A stretch of DNA of 64,000 bases. Origin: JAWRCU01 sp033542235 (lineage in GTDB: Bacteria; Pseudomonadota; Alphaproteobacteria; Rhizobiales; Rhizobiaceae). The notes beneath the pieces were generated by a model. It saw only the letters and a list, made by a program, of their open reading frames with translations, ran no database searches and was not told the DNA's origin. Numbering within the stretch: position 1 is the first letter of the stretch; the number at the start of each line of letters is the position of its first letter. Below, piece after piece: positions 26,669 through 35,494 of this stretch. The translations under genes were made by a program, and so were the position numbers. Where the stretch lies: contig NZ_JAWRCU010000015.1 of the NCBI RefSeq assembly GCF_033542235.1, forward strand, positions 62,001-126,000, read 5' to 3'.

Positions 26669-27124
26669 ATGATGAAGATAGTGAAGGCCGACATCGACGC
26701 GGCCAATAACGACAATGTTTTGGCCCCCGATGGCTATGCTCGCATCGGTGAACTGGCCAAGAAGTATGGCGTAACCCTTCGCACGTTGCGTTTCTATGAG
26801 GACAAGGGGCTGTTGAGCCCGCATCGCGACGGCACCACCCGGCTCTACACGCGCCGCGACGTTGCCCGTCTCAAGCTCATCCTGTTGGGCCGCAAGGTCG
26901 GTTTCTCGCTTCGCGAAGTGAAGCAGATGCTGGATCTTTACGACCCGACGGGCTCCAACACAAAGCAGCTGAAGCTGACGCTGGAGAAATCCGAAAAGCA
27001 GCTCGTGCGTCTGGAAAAGCAGCGGACTGCCATCGATGAGGCGATTGTCGAACTCACCGACATGATCGGCACCGTCCGTTCCATGCTGGCCGAGCGTCAG
27101 CCGGCTCGCGCCGCCTCCTCCTGA
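26669..27124 (+). CDS. MerR family transcriptional regulator of acyl-CoA metabolism (LiuR-like)
   Basis: A 151-residue regulator. The winged helix occupies about residues 24-90: YARIGELAKKYGVTLRTLRF, the wing YEDKGLLSPHRDGTTRLYTR, then DVARLKLILLGRKVGFSLRE. A dimerisation coiled coil follows (LTLEKSEKQLVRLEKQRTAI), ending in a short tail without the metal-binding cysteines of CueR/MerR. The ATG at 26669 has GGGGAAAGCG upstream. Its gene and the following acyl-CoA dehydrogenase gene share a palindromic operator type, so it most likely represses itself and the beta-oxidation operon until an acyl-CoA appears (inference). Confidence 0.9.
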   Translation: MMKIVKADIDAANNDNVLAPDGYARIGELAKKYGVTLRTLRFYEDKGLLSPHRDGTTRLYTRRDVARLKLILLGRKVGFSLREVKQMLDLYDPTGSNTKQLKLTLEKSEKQLVRLEKQRTAIDEAIVELTDMIGTVRSMLAERQPARAASS

Positions 27125-27251
27125 ATCTACGTCCTGTCCGGGGCATGGGGTACCGCTGAGGCGGAGATTGCGCAGCGGCTTCAGGCAACCCGCCGATCGC
27201 AAACAAGCGATAGGGCGGCAGCGACGCCGGACTTCATTGTCAGCATGACCC

Positions 27252-27288
27252 AATCCGCTCGGAGACCTCTCCGGGCGGATTTCGTTTT
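27252..27288 (+). terminator. Intrinsic terminator after the MerR gene
   Basis: AATCCGC at 27252-27258 pairs with GCGGATT at 27275-27281, extended inward by CGGAGA/TCTCCG pairing, followed by TTCGTTTT. It separates the MerR transcript from the acyl-CoA dehydrogenase promoter. Confidence 0.65.
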
Positions 27289-27325
27289 GGCCATGTGCGC
27301 AACGAGCGCTCAGCTGCGAGAAACT

Positions 27326-27349
27326 TTTGACGTTTACGCAAACGTCAAA
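27326..27349. promoter_or_regulatory. Perfect palindromic MerR operator before the acyl-CoA dehydrogenase operon
   Basis: A 24-bp perfect inverted repeat: half site TTTGACGTTT, centre ACGC, then AAACGTCAAA. It sits 83 bases upstream of the ATG of the first acyl-CoA dehydrogenase gene. It is closely related to the site before the MerR gene at 26540. Spacing and dyad form fit an operator overlapping the promoter. Confidence 0.75.
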
Positions 27350-27431
27350 GTTTGGTAGGTCTGGTCCCGACGATTTGCACGGCCAGCGGCGGAGCGGTCG
27401 CATCGGCCGGAAAGACTTCGGAGGACAGTTA

Positions 27432-29228
27432 ATGCCGATCTACAAGGCGCCGGTCAATGACACGCTCTTCGTCCTGACGGACGTGCTCGGTTACGAGCGC
27501 TACAGCAACCTTCCGGGCTTCTCCGACGCCACGCCCGAGATCCTCGAGGCAATCCTTGCCGAAGGTGCCAGGCTTGCCGAAAACGTCATCCAGCCGACCA
27601 ACCGCGCCGGCGACATCGAAGGATGCGTGCACCATCCCGACGGCTCCGTGACGACTCCGGCCGTCTTCAAGGAGGCCTATCGGCAATATCGCGAGGGCGG
27701 GTGGCTCGGTCTTGCCGTGCCGGTCGAATATGGCGGTCAGGGCCTGCCCCACGCGGTGCATTCGGCGGTCGGCGAATATTTCTCGTCGGCCAACATGGCC
27801 TTCATGATGTATGCCGGCCTAACACAGGGCGCGATTGCGGCGATTATCGCACATGGCACAGACGACCAGAAAAACACCTGGCTGCCGAAAATGACCCAGG
27901 GTGCCTGGACAGGCACCATGAACCTGACGGAACCGCATGCCGGCACCGATCTCGGCATGCTGCGCACCAAGGCAGTTCGGAACGGCGACGGCACCTACCG
28001 GATTTCGGGTCAGAAGATCTTCATCTCGTCGGGCGAGCACGATCTCGCCGAGAATATCGTGCATCTGGTTCTCGCCCGCATCGAGGGCGCGCCTGAGGGC
28101 ACCAAGGGTATCTCGCTCTTCATCGTGCCGAAATTCCTACTCGGGGCCGATGGCACTCCCGGCGCCCGCAACGCGGTCTTCTGCGGCTCCATCGAAGAGA
28201 AGATGGGGATTCACGGCAACGCGACCTGCGTGATGAATTACGACGAGGCGACAGGCTATCTGCTCGGCGAGGAGAATGGCGGATTGCGCGCCATGTTCAC
28301 CATGATGAACGAGGCGCGCCTGTCTGTCGGCATGCAGGGCCTGTCGGTCGCCGAGGTCGCCTACCAGAACGCCGCGATCTACGCGCGCGAGCGCATCCAG
28401 GGCCGTTCGCTCTCCGGTCCGAAGGCGCCGGAGCAGAGGGCGGATCCGATCATCGTCCATCCCGATGTCCGCCGCGCCCTAATGACGATGAGGGCCTTCA
28501 ACGAGGCCGGGCGCGCGCTGGTTTTGTGGACGGCGCTCAAGTCTGACGTCGCCCACCGTTCTGGCGACGACAAGCAGCGTCAGACGGCCGACGATCACAT
28601 GGGTCTGATGACGCCCGTTATCAAAGGCGTGCTCACCGACAAGGGCTTCGAGCATGCGGTGATGGCGCAGCAGATATTCGGCGGCCATGGCTATATCGAA
28701 GAACACGGAATGAGCCAGTTCGTGCGCGATGCCCGCATCACCCAGATCTACGAGGGGGCCAACGGGATCCAGGCGCTGGACCTCGTCGGCCGCAAACTTG
28801 GCATGAATGGGGGGCGCGCAGTCCAGGCATTCTTCAAGGAGGTCGGCGACTTCTGTGAGGAGCACCGTGGCGACGACAAGATGGCGCCCTTCACCAAGGC
28901 GTTGAAGAAGGGGCTCAACGACCTGCAGGCGGCGACCATGTGGCTGGTGCAGAATGCCATGCAGAAGCCCGACAATGCAGGTGCTGCCTCGACTGACTAT
29001 CTGCATCTCTTCGGGCTGGTGGCGCTGGGCTACATGTGGGGGCAGATGGTGAAGACGGCGCAGGCCAAGCTCGCCAACGGTGCCGGCGATGCTGCGGCCT
29101 TTTACGAGAACAAGCTCACGACGGGCCGCTTCTTCATGGAGCGCGTCATGCCCGAGACCGCCGTTCGGCTGGCCCGCATTTCGAGCGGCGCAGATACGAT
29201 GATGGCGCTCCCGGCGGAGGCGTTCTAA
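27432..29228 (+). CDS. Acyl-CoA dehydrogenase, long form with C-terminal extension
   Basis: A 598-residue FAD enzyme that introduces the first double bond of beta-oxidation. Family signatures are GAWTGTMNLTEPHAGTDLG (FAD region), ISGQKIFISSGEHD, EEKMGIHGNATCVM, and QIFGGHGYIEEHGMSQFVRD followed by DARITQIYEGANGIQALDLV, the C-terminal signature. Its extra ~130 residues and N-terminal segment (YKAPVNDTLFVLTDVLGYE) are those of the long ACAD type. GGAGGACAGTTA precedes the ATG. First gene of the MerR-controlled operon. Confidence 0.95.
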   Translation: MPIYKAPVNDTLFVLTDVLGYERYSNLPGFSDATPEILEAILAEGARLAENVIQPTNRAGDIEGCVHHPDGSVTTPAVFKEAYRQYREGGWLGLAVPVEYGGQGLPHAVHSAVGEYFSSANMAFMMYAGLTQGAIAAIIAHGTDDQKNTWLPKMTQGAWTGTMNLTEPHAGTDLGMLRTKAVRNGDGTYRISGQKIFISSGEHDLAENIVHLVLARIEGAPEGTKGISLFIVPKFLLGADGTPGARNAVFCGSIEEKMGIHGNATCVMNYDEATGYLLGEENGGLRAMFTMMNEARLSVGMQGLSVAEVAYQNAAIYARERIQGRSLSGPKAPEQRADPIIVHPDVRRALMTMRAFNEAGRALVLWTALKSDVAHRSGDDKQRQTADDHMGLMTPVIKGVLTDKGFEHAVMAQQIFGGHGYIEEHGMSQFVRDARITQIYEGANGIQALDLVGRKLGMNGGRAVQAFFKEVGDFCEEHRGDDKMAPFTKALKKGLNDLQAATMWLVQNAMQKPDNAGAASTDYLHLFGLVALGYMWGQMVKTAQAKLANGAGDAAAFYENKLTTGRFFMERVMPETAVRLARISSGADTMMALPAEAF

Positions 29229-29277
29229 GTATTGGCGTGAAGTCAAGATAGGGCGTGAGACGTCGATGCTCTACGTT

Positions 29278-29434
29278 GCCCCCCTCTGTCCTGCCGGACA
29301 TCTCCCCCACAAGGGGGGAGATTGGCCTTCATCTCTGACGGCGCCTGTTCTGCAACGTCGAAGGTTGGCGAAACCATCGACGACAGCCAATCTCCCCCCT
29401 CGCGGGGGAGATGTCCGGCAGGACAGAGGGGGGC
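29278..29434. repeat. Intergenic palindrome, family A, inside the beta-oxidation operon
   Basis: Arms 29278-29325 and 29387-29434 are 48 bases each and nearly perfect reverse complements, differing by a few bases around CTTGT versus CTCGC. Arm sequence equals that of the element at 17095-17250, while the spacer partly differs but keeps GGTTGGCGAAACC. It lies between two acyl-CoA dehydrogenase genes, 37 bases before the second start. Confidence 0.9.
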
Positions 29435-29471
29435 GCGACAGGGCGCAACCTGCCTCGGCTGGAGCCGCGAC

Positions 29472-30644
29472 ATGACCACCAATCCCGCCGAAGTCCTCGG
29501 CCTGCCGAAGCCCGCATGGGTCACAGAGGATGTCGCCATCCTCTATGACATGGCGACCCGCTTCCTGAGCGAGGAGATCGCGCCGCGCTACGACGAATTC
29601 GAGAAGGCCGAGAGCTTCGATCGGGAGAGCTGGACAAAGGCGGGCGCGGCGGGTCTGCTCTGCGCTTCGATGCCGGAGGAATATGGCGGCGCCGGCGGCA
29701 GTTTCGCGCATGAAAGCGCAATCATTGAGGCGCTCTCACATGTCGGTGTCGACGGCTTCGGCCTCGGCCTGCATAATTCCATCGTGGCGCCGTATATCCT
29801 CCACTACGGCTCGGAGGAGCAGAAAAGAAAATGGCTGCCGAAGATGGCGACCGGCGAGCTGATCGGCGCCATCGCCATGACCGAGCCTGGCGCCGGCTCC
29901 GACCTGCAAGGGATCAAGACCCGCGCCGACCGGGACGGCAACCATTACCGCATCAGCGGTTCGAAGACCTTCATCACCAACGGTCAGCTCGCCAATCTGA
30001 TCATCGTGGTCACCAAGACGGATCCGAGCCAGGGCGCCAAGGGCATCTCGCTGATCGTTGTCGAGACTGACGAGGTGGAGGGTTTCGAGCGAGGCCGCAA
30101 CCTCGACAAGATCGGCATGAAGTCGAACGATACGTCCGAGCTTTTCTTCAACGACGTGCGCGTACCGACCTCGAACCTGCTCGGCCACGAGGAAGGGCAG
30201 GGCTTCGTACAGCTCATGCAGCAATTGCCGCAGGAGCGCCTGCAGATCGGTACCGGCGCCATCGGCATGATCGAGCGGGCGCTTGCCGTCACCCTCGACT
30301 ACGTCAAGGAGCGCAAGGCGTTCGGCAAGGCCGTCATCGACTTCCAGAACACGCAGTTCAAGCTCGCCGAGCTGAAGACAGAGGCCACGATCGCCCGGGT
30401 CTTCTATAATGACTGCGTCGCCCGCCACATCGCATCGGGCCTCGATACGGTTACCGCGTCGATGGCCAAATACTGGCTTTCCGACCTTCAAGGAAAAGTG
30501 GTGGACGAATGCCTTCAACTGCATGGAGGCTATGGCTACATGAACGAATATCCTATCGCCCGCATGTATCGTGATGCGCGGGTCCAGCGCATCTATGGCG
30601 GCACCAATGAGATCATGAAGCTGCTGATCGCCCGCAGCCTCTGA
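29472..30644 (+). CDS. Acyl-CoA dehydrogenase
   Basis: A 390-residue FAD enzyme of standard length. Signatures are AIAMTEPGAGSDLQGIKT (FAD binding), RISGSKTFITNG, LDKIGMKSNDTSELFF and the C-terminal ECLQLHGGYGYMNEYPIARM followed by DARVQRIYGGTNEIMKLLIA. The catalytic base of this type is the Glu in IYGGTNEI. The ATG at 29472 follows the palindromic repeat, and any upstream in-frame codons would translate that repeat. It belongs to the same catabolic cluster as the genes on both sides. Confidence 0.95.
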   Translation: MTTNPAEVLGLPKPAWVTEDVAILYDMATRFLSEEIAPRYDEFEKAESFDRESWTKAGAAGLLCASMPEEYGGAGGSFAHESAIIEALSHVGVDGFGLGLHNSIVAPYILHYGSEEQKRKWLPKMATGELIGAIAMTEPGAGSDLQGIKTRADRDGNHYRISGSKTFITNGQLANLIIVVTKTDPSQGAKGISLIVVETDEVEGFERGRNLDKIGMKSNDTSELFFNDVRVPTSNLLGHEEGQGFVQLMQQLPQERLQIGTGAIGMIERALAVTLDYVKERKAFGKAVIDFQNTQFKLAELKTEATIARVFYNDCVARHIASGLDTVTASMAKYWLSDLQGKVVDECLQLHGGYGYMNEYPIARMYRDARVQRIYGGTNEIMKLLIARSL

Positions 30645-30671
30645 CTGCGATCGGCCGAAGGGAGAACGAAG

Positions 30672-31880
30672 ATGGCTGAAGCCTTTGTCTACGACGCCGT
30701 GCGCACCCCCCGCGGCCGCGGCAAGAAGGATGGCTCCCTGCATGAGGTGCCGGCAGTCAGGCTTGCTGCCAAGACGCTTGAAGCGGTCCGCGACCGCAAT
30801 GGCCTGGACACCTCTCCGGTGGACGACATCATCTTCGGCTGCGTCGATCCGGTCGGCGAAGCGGGCTCGGTGATACCGCGTGCCGCGGCCTTTGAGGCAG
30901 GTTATGCGACCTCCGCACCGGGCATGCAGATCTCGCGCTTCTGCGCCTCGGGTCTCGATGCCATCAATCTCGGCGCGGCGAAGATAGCGCAAGGTGCGGA
31001 TGAGATCGTGATCGCCGGCGGCGTCGAATCCATGTCGCGCGTCGGCATGGGCATGTCCGGCGGAGCCTGGTTCATGGATCCATCGGTCGGGCTGCCGTCC
31101 TACTTCATGCCGCAGGGCGTGTCGGCCGATCTCATCGCAACGAAATATGGCTTCAGTCGCGACGATGTCGACGCCTATGCGGTCGAGAGCCAGAAGCGCG
31201 CGGCCAGGGCCTGGGAGAAAGGCTGGTTCAAGGATTCCGTGATCCCGGTGAAGGACCAGAACGGTCTCACCATCCTCGACCGCGATGAGCATATGCGGCC
31301 CTCGACGGACATGCAGGCGCTCGCCTCACTGAACCCTTCCTTCGTGATTCCGGGCGAGATGGGGGGGTTCGACGCTGTCGCCGTGCAGCGCTATCCCGAG
31401 ATCGAGGAGGTCAACCACGTCCATCATGCCGGCAATTCGTCTGGCATTGTCGACGGGGCGGCGGCCGTGCTGCTCGGCTCGAAGAAGGGCGGCAAGGCGA
31501 TGGGGCTGAAACCGCGCGCCCGCATAAAAGCCTTCGCCAATGTCGGCTCGGAGCCGGCGATCATGCTGACCGGTCCGGTCGACGTGACGGAAAAGCTGCT
31601 CAAACGGGCGAAAATGAAGCTGGAGGACATCGATCTCTTCGAGCTCAACGAGGCCTTCGCCGCGGTGGTGCTGCGCTATATCCAGGCTTTCGAGATCGAT
31701 CCCGAGAAGATCAACGTCAATGGCGGCGCGATCGCGATGGGCCACCCGCTCGGCGCGACGGGCGCGATGATCTTCGGCACGGTGCTCGACGAGCTTGAGC
31801 GGCGCAACCTCAACACCGCGCTGGTGACGCTCTGCATCGGTGCCGGCATGGGCACCGCGACCATCATCGAGAGAGTGTAA
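30672..31880 (+). CDS. Acetyl-CoA C-acyltransferase (thiolase)
   Basis: A 402-residue thiolase that cleaves 3-ketoacyl-CoA with CoA in the last step of beta-oxidation. The nucleophile is Cys91 in SRFCASGLDAIN. The catalytic His is in NGGAIAMGHPLGATGA, and the second Cys in TLCIGAGMGT near the end. The start has GAAGGGAGAACGAAG upstream. The isochorismatase-like gene starts 2 bases after the stop, so the whole row is one operon. Confidence 0.95.
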   Translation: MAEAFVYDAVRTPRGRGKKDGSLHEVPAVRLAAKTLEAVRDRNGLDTSPVDDIIFGCVDPVGEAGSVIPRAAAFEAGYATSAPGMQISRFCASGLDAINLGAAKIAQGADEIVIAGGVESMSRVGMGMSGGAWFMDPSVGLPSYFMPQGVSADLIATKYGFSRDDVDAYAVESQKRAARAWEKGWFKDSVIPVKDQNGLTILDRDEHMRPSTDMQALASLNPSFVIPGEMGGFDAVAVQRYPEIEEVNHVHHAGNSSGIVDGAAAVLLGSKKGGKAMGLKPRARIKAFANVGSEPAIMLTGPVDVTEKLLKRAKMKLEDIDLFELNEAFAAVVLRYIQAFEIDPEKINVNGGAIAMGHPLGATGAMIFGTVLDELERRNLNTALVTLCIGAGMGTATIIERV

Positions 31881-31882
31881 CG

Positions 31883-32467
31883 ATGACGGTCCTTCCCGCA
31901 AGGACAGCCTTGCTGCTCGTCGATGTGCAGCAGGCCTTCTTGGAGATGGAGAAAGCGGGGCGCCGGCGCAACAACCCGCTGGCTCTGCGCAACATCGCTC
32001 GCCTTCTCGGCGCATTCAGGGGGCACGGCATGGCAGTTTTCCATATCCGCCACGCCTCCAGGGAGCCTGACTCTCTGTTGCGTCCAGAGCGGAGCGGCTA
32101 TCAGCCGATCGAAGAGGCGCGCGAGCGGCCCGGCGAGCCTGTTGTCGTCAAGCACGTGAACTCCGCTTTCATCGGCACCGACCTGGAAAAACGACTGCGT
32201 GAAGGCGGTCACGACACGCTCGTGATCGCCGGTATCACCACCAACCATTGCGTCGAGACGACCACGCGGATGGCCGGCAATCTGGGCTTCGACGCACGAC
32301 CGGCAAGCGACGCCTGCTATGCGTTCGACCGCATCGGTTATGGCGGCAGGACCGAAAGCGCCGAAGCGATCCACGAGATGACTTTGTCCAATCTCGACGG
32401 CGAATTCGCAAGGATCGAGACGACCGACACGGTAGTGGCGGCGCTTAGCAACAGCGCAGCGGCCTGA
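31883..32467 (+). CDS. Isochorismatase-family cysteine hydrolase
   Basis: A 194-residue hydrolase. The catalytic triad of the family is visible: Asp in LLLVDVQQAF (residue 14), Lys in VVVKHVNSAF, Cys in GITTNHCVETTTRMAGN. The family hydrolyses amides, vinyl ethers or nitriles of small molecules; the substrate is not predictable. Its place inside a beta-oxidation operon, 2 bases after thiolase and 11 bases before the multifunctional enzyme, suggests a role tied to acyl-CoA or amide breakdown (inference). Confidence 0.88.
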   Translation: MTVLPARTALLLVDVQQAFLEMEKAGRRRNNPLALRNIARLLGAFRGHGMAVFHIRHASREPDSLLRPERSGYQPIEEARERPGEPVVVKHVNSAFIGTDLEKRLREGGHDTLVIAGITTNHCVETTTRMAGNLGFDARPASDACYAFDRIGYGGRTESAEAIHEMTLSNLDGEFARIETTDTVVAALSNSAAA

Positions 32468-32478
32468 GGAGGGATCAG

Positions 32479-34698
32479 ATGACCTACAGGAATTTCACCG
32501 TCGAAACCGACACCGACGGCATCGCGCTCGTCACCTGGGACATGCCCGACCGTTCGATGAACGTCTTCACCGAGGAGGCGATGGACGAGCTCGAGAAGAT
32601 CATCGATCAGGTGAAGGGCGACGGTTCCATCAAGGGCGCGGTGATTACCTCCGGTAAGGAGAGCTTCTCCGGTGGCGCCGACCTCAACATGCTGAAGGGC
32701 ATGCTCGAACTGTTCCATAAGGAAAAGGCCAGGGATCACGACAAGGCGATCAAGCTGCTTTTCGATGGCGCCGGCCGCATGAGTTGGCTCTGGCGCAAGC
32801 TGGAGACCTCCGGCAAGCCGTGGGTCTCGGCGATCAACGGCACCTGCATGGGCGGCGCCTTCGAGCTTTCGCTCGCCTGCCATGGCCGCGTCGCGGCCGA
32901 CTCGGACAAGGTCAAGATGGCGTTGCCGGAGGTGAAGGTCGGCATTTTCCCGGGCGCCGGCGGCACGCAGCGCGTCCCGCGGCTCGCCAACACGCAGGAA
33001 GCCCTGCAGATGCTGACCTCCGGCAAAAGCCTGACGCCGCAGAAGGCGAAAGCCATGGGGCTGATCCACGAGATCGCAGCGCCGGACAAGCTGATCGAGG
33101 CTGCCAAGGCGATGATCAAGAATGGCCTGAAGCCGGTGGCGCCCTGGGATGAGAAGGGTTTCAAAATTCCCGGTGGGCCGGTCTATTCGGTTGCCGGTGC
33201 GAACCTCTGGCCGCCGGCGATTGCCATCCTGCGGCGCGAGACCTACGGCAACTATCCGGCCGCCACGGCGATCATGAAATGCGTCTATGAAGGCCTGCTG
33301 GTCCCGTTCGAAACGGCGCTGAGGATCGAGCAGCGCTACTTCACCGAGATCCTGCAAAGTACTCAAGCGGCGATGATGATCCGCTCGCTGTTCGTCTCCT
33401 TGCAGGAGCTCAACAAGGGCGCCCGCCGCCCGGCCGGCGTGCCGGCGACGAAATTCACCAAGATCGGCGTTCTGGGCGCCGGCTTCATGGGGGCGGGCAT
33501 CGCCTATGTGACGGCACAGGCCGGCATCCCCGTCGTGCTGCTCGACCGCGACCAGCCGACGGCCGAGAGGGGCAAGGCGCATTCCGAGACGCTGATCTCC
33601 GAGCAGATCAAGAAGGGCCGCGCCAAGCCCGAGGACAAGGAGCGGCTGCTGTCCTTCATCAAGCCGACCGCCGACTATGCCGATCTTGCCGGCTGCGAAC
33701 TTGTCATCGAGGCCGTGTTCGAGGATTCCGAAGTGAAGAAGGACGCCACGAAGAGAGTCGACGCTGTGCTCGACCCATTCGCGGTCTTGGCGTCGAACAC
33801 CTCGACCATTCCCATCAGCAGCCTCGCCAAGAACTCGGCACGGCCGGAGAACTTCATCGGCATCCACTTCTTCTCGCCGGTCGACCGCATGATGCTGGTC
33901 GAAGTGATCCTCGGCAAGAAGACGAGCGAGAGGGCGCTTGCGGTGGCGCTGGACTATGCCCGTGCGATCAGGAAGACCCCGATCGTCGTCAACGACACGC
34001 GTGGCTTCTATGTGAACCGGTGCGTGTTGCGCTACATGTCCGAAGCCTTCCAGATGCTGATCGAGGGCGTGCCAGCGGCAATGATCGAGAATGCGGCGAA
34101 GATGGCAGGCATGCCGGTCGGCCCGCTGGCGCTCACCGACGAGATAGCGATCGACCTCGCCCAGAAGATCATGAAGCAGACGATCCGGGACGCGGGCGAA
34201 AAAGCCGTGGACAAGGATCAGTTCACCTTGATCAACACGATGGTCGACAAGCACGGCCGCTTCGGCCGCAAGAACGGCAAGGGCTTCTACGACTACCCGC
34301 CGAAGCCTGCGAAAAAGAAGCTATGGCCTGGCCTGAAGGATCTCTATCCGCAACGGGATCCCGACCAGATCGACGTCGAGGAGCTGAAGCAGCGCTTCCT
34401 TTATGTGATTGCGCTCGAAGCGGCACGCGTCATGGAGGAAGGCATCGTCACCGATCCGCGCGAGGCCGATGTCGGTTCTATCCTTGCCTTCGGCTTCGCG
34501 CCCTACACGGGTGGGGCGCTGTCCTACATCGACGGCATCGGCGAGAACGAATTCGTCAGGCGCGCGAGGGAACTGCAGAAGAAATACGGGGCCCAGTTCA
34601 AGTCGCCGAAGCTCATCATCGACATGGCCGAGAAAGGCGAAACCTTCTACCAGCGCTTCGATCCTTACGCGAAGGCGCGCGCCAAGGAGGCGGCATAG
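32479..34698 (+). CDS. fadJ: Bifunctional enoyl-CoA hydratase/3-hydroxyacyl-CoA dehydrogenase
   Basis: A 739-residue fusion enzyme. The hydratase half occupies residues 1 to about 200, with SGKESFSGGADLNML and GTCMGGAFELSLACHGRVA forming the oxyanion hole and active-site acids (EVKVGIFPGAGGTQRV). The NAD-binding half begins KIGVLGAGFMGAGIAYVTAQ near residue 330, with NTSTIPISSLA and FIGIHFFSPVDRMMLVEV carrying the catalytic His. Two C-terminal dehydrogenase domains complete it. It supplies steps two and three of beta-oxidation for the dehydrogenases and thiolase upstream. AGGAGGGATCAG precedes the ATG. Confidence 0.95.
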   Translation: MTYRNFTVETDTDGIALVTWDMPDRSMNVFTEEAMDELEKIIDQVKGDGSIKGAVITSGKESFSGGADLNMLKGMLELFHKEKARDHDKAIKLLFDGAGRMSWLWRKLETSGKPWVSAINGTCMGGAFELSLACHGRVAADSDKVKMALPEVKVGIFPGAGGTQRVPRLANTQEALQMLTSGKSLTPQKAKAMGLIHEIAAPDKLIEAAKAMIKNGLKPVAPWDEKGFKIPGGPVYSVAGANLWPPAIAILRRETYGNYPAATAIMKCVYEGLLVPFETALRIEQRYFTEILQSTQAAMMIRSLFVSLQELNKGARRPAGVPATKFTKIGVLGAGFMGAGIAYVTAQAGIPVVLLDRDQPTAERGKAHSETLISEQIKKGRAKPEDKERLLSFIKPTADYADLAGCELVIEAVFEDSEVKKDATKRVDAVLDPFAVLASNTSTIPISSLAKNSARPENFIGIHFFSPVDRMMLVEVILGKKTSERALAVALDYARAIRKTPIVVNDTRGFYVNRCVLRYMSEAFQMLIEGVPAAMIENAAKMAGMPVGPLALTDEIAIDLAQKIMKQTIRDAGEKAVDKDQFTLINTMVDKHGRFGRKNGKGFYDYPPKPAKKKLWPGLKDLYPQRDPDQIDVEELKQRFLYVIALEAARVMEEGIVTDPREADVGSILAFGFAPYTGGALSYIDGIGENEFVRRARELQKKYGAQFKSPKLIIDMAEKGETFYQRFDPYAKARAKEAA

Positions 34699-34839
34699 CC
34701 AGCCGGCGGCTCACTTGAGGAATGCTGCCGAGGCGCCGCGGCAAGCTTGCTTGTCCGCGGGCCGCCGCTGACCGGCTGGACAACAGGGTGCAGGCGGACT
34801 ACAAGGCCAAGGTATATTTTCCTCTTTCGCAGGGCCGCC

Positions 34840-35490
34840 ATGCTCTCGCACGCTTCCGTCTGGGCCGCGATCGATGCCCTGGCCGATCGCTACTCGCTCT
34901 CGGCGTCGGGCCTTGCAAAACGCGCCGGCCTCGATTCGACTGCCTTCAACAAGTCGAAGCGTCTTTCGGCCGACGGCCGGCCGCGCTGGCCCTCGACCGA
35001 GTCGATCGCCAAGATCATCGAAGCGACCGGCTCCTCGCTCGACGAGTTTCTTGCGCTCATCGAAGGCATGCAGAACGGGCAGCCTGGACGGCACTTCGCT
35101 CGAGCATCGTCAGTGCCGATGCTCGGCTTCGCTCAGGCTGGCGCCGGCGGCTTTTTCGACGACGCCGGTTTTCCGGTCGGCCATGGCTGGGATCTGATCG
35201 AGTTGCCCGCCAATGCGCGCGAGGGCGCCTATGCCTTGCAGGTGCAGGGCGACTCGATGCTGCCACTCTATCGCGACGGCGATATGCTGATCGTGGAGCC
35301 AGCGGCGCCTGTCCACCGTGGCGACCGGGTTGTGGTGAAGACCACTGCTGGCGAGGTCATGGCCAAGGTGCTGTCGCGCCGCACGGCCGAGAAGATCGAG
35401 CTTCTGTCGCTCAACGAGGCGCATCCGCCGCGAACGCTCCCGGCGAGGGAGGTCGAGTGGCTCGCCCGCATCGTCTGGGCGAGCCAGTAG
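34840..35490 (+). CDS. HTH regulator with S24 (LexA-type) peptidase domain
   Basis: A 216-residue protein. Residues 10-65 form a helix-turn-helix (LADRYSLSASGLAKRAGLD, STESIAKIIEATGSSLDEFL). The S24 fold follows from about 92, with Ser139 in QVQGDSMLPLYRDGD and the likely partner Lys176 in GEVMAKVLSRR. Such proteins resemble CI/LexA repressors that self-cleave when RecA is active, but I see no clear Ala-Gly cleavage pair between the domains, so it may be a non-cleaving relative. A TATATT box lies 30 bases upstream. The next gene follows after 4 bases. Confidence 0.88.
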   Translation: MLSHASVWAAIDALADRYSLSASGLAKRAGLDSTAFNKSKRLSADGRPRWPSTESIAKIIEATGSSLDEFLALIEGMQNGQPGRHFARASSVPMLGFAQAGAGGFFDDAGFPVGHGWDLIELPANAREGAYALQVQGDSMLPLYRDGDMLIVEPAAPVHRGDRVVVKTTAGEVMAKVLSRRTAEKIELLSLNEAHPPRTLPAREVEWLARIVWASQ

Positions 35491-35494
35491 GGTT

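Noticed and set aside
32338..34254. 638-codon open frame on the minus strand
   Set aside because: Antisense to the multifunctional beta-oxidation enzyme; His-rich composition typical of shadow frames.
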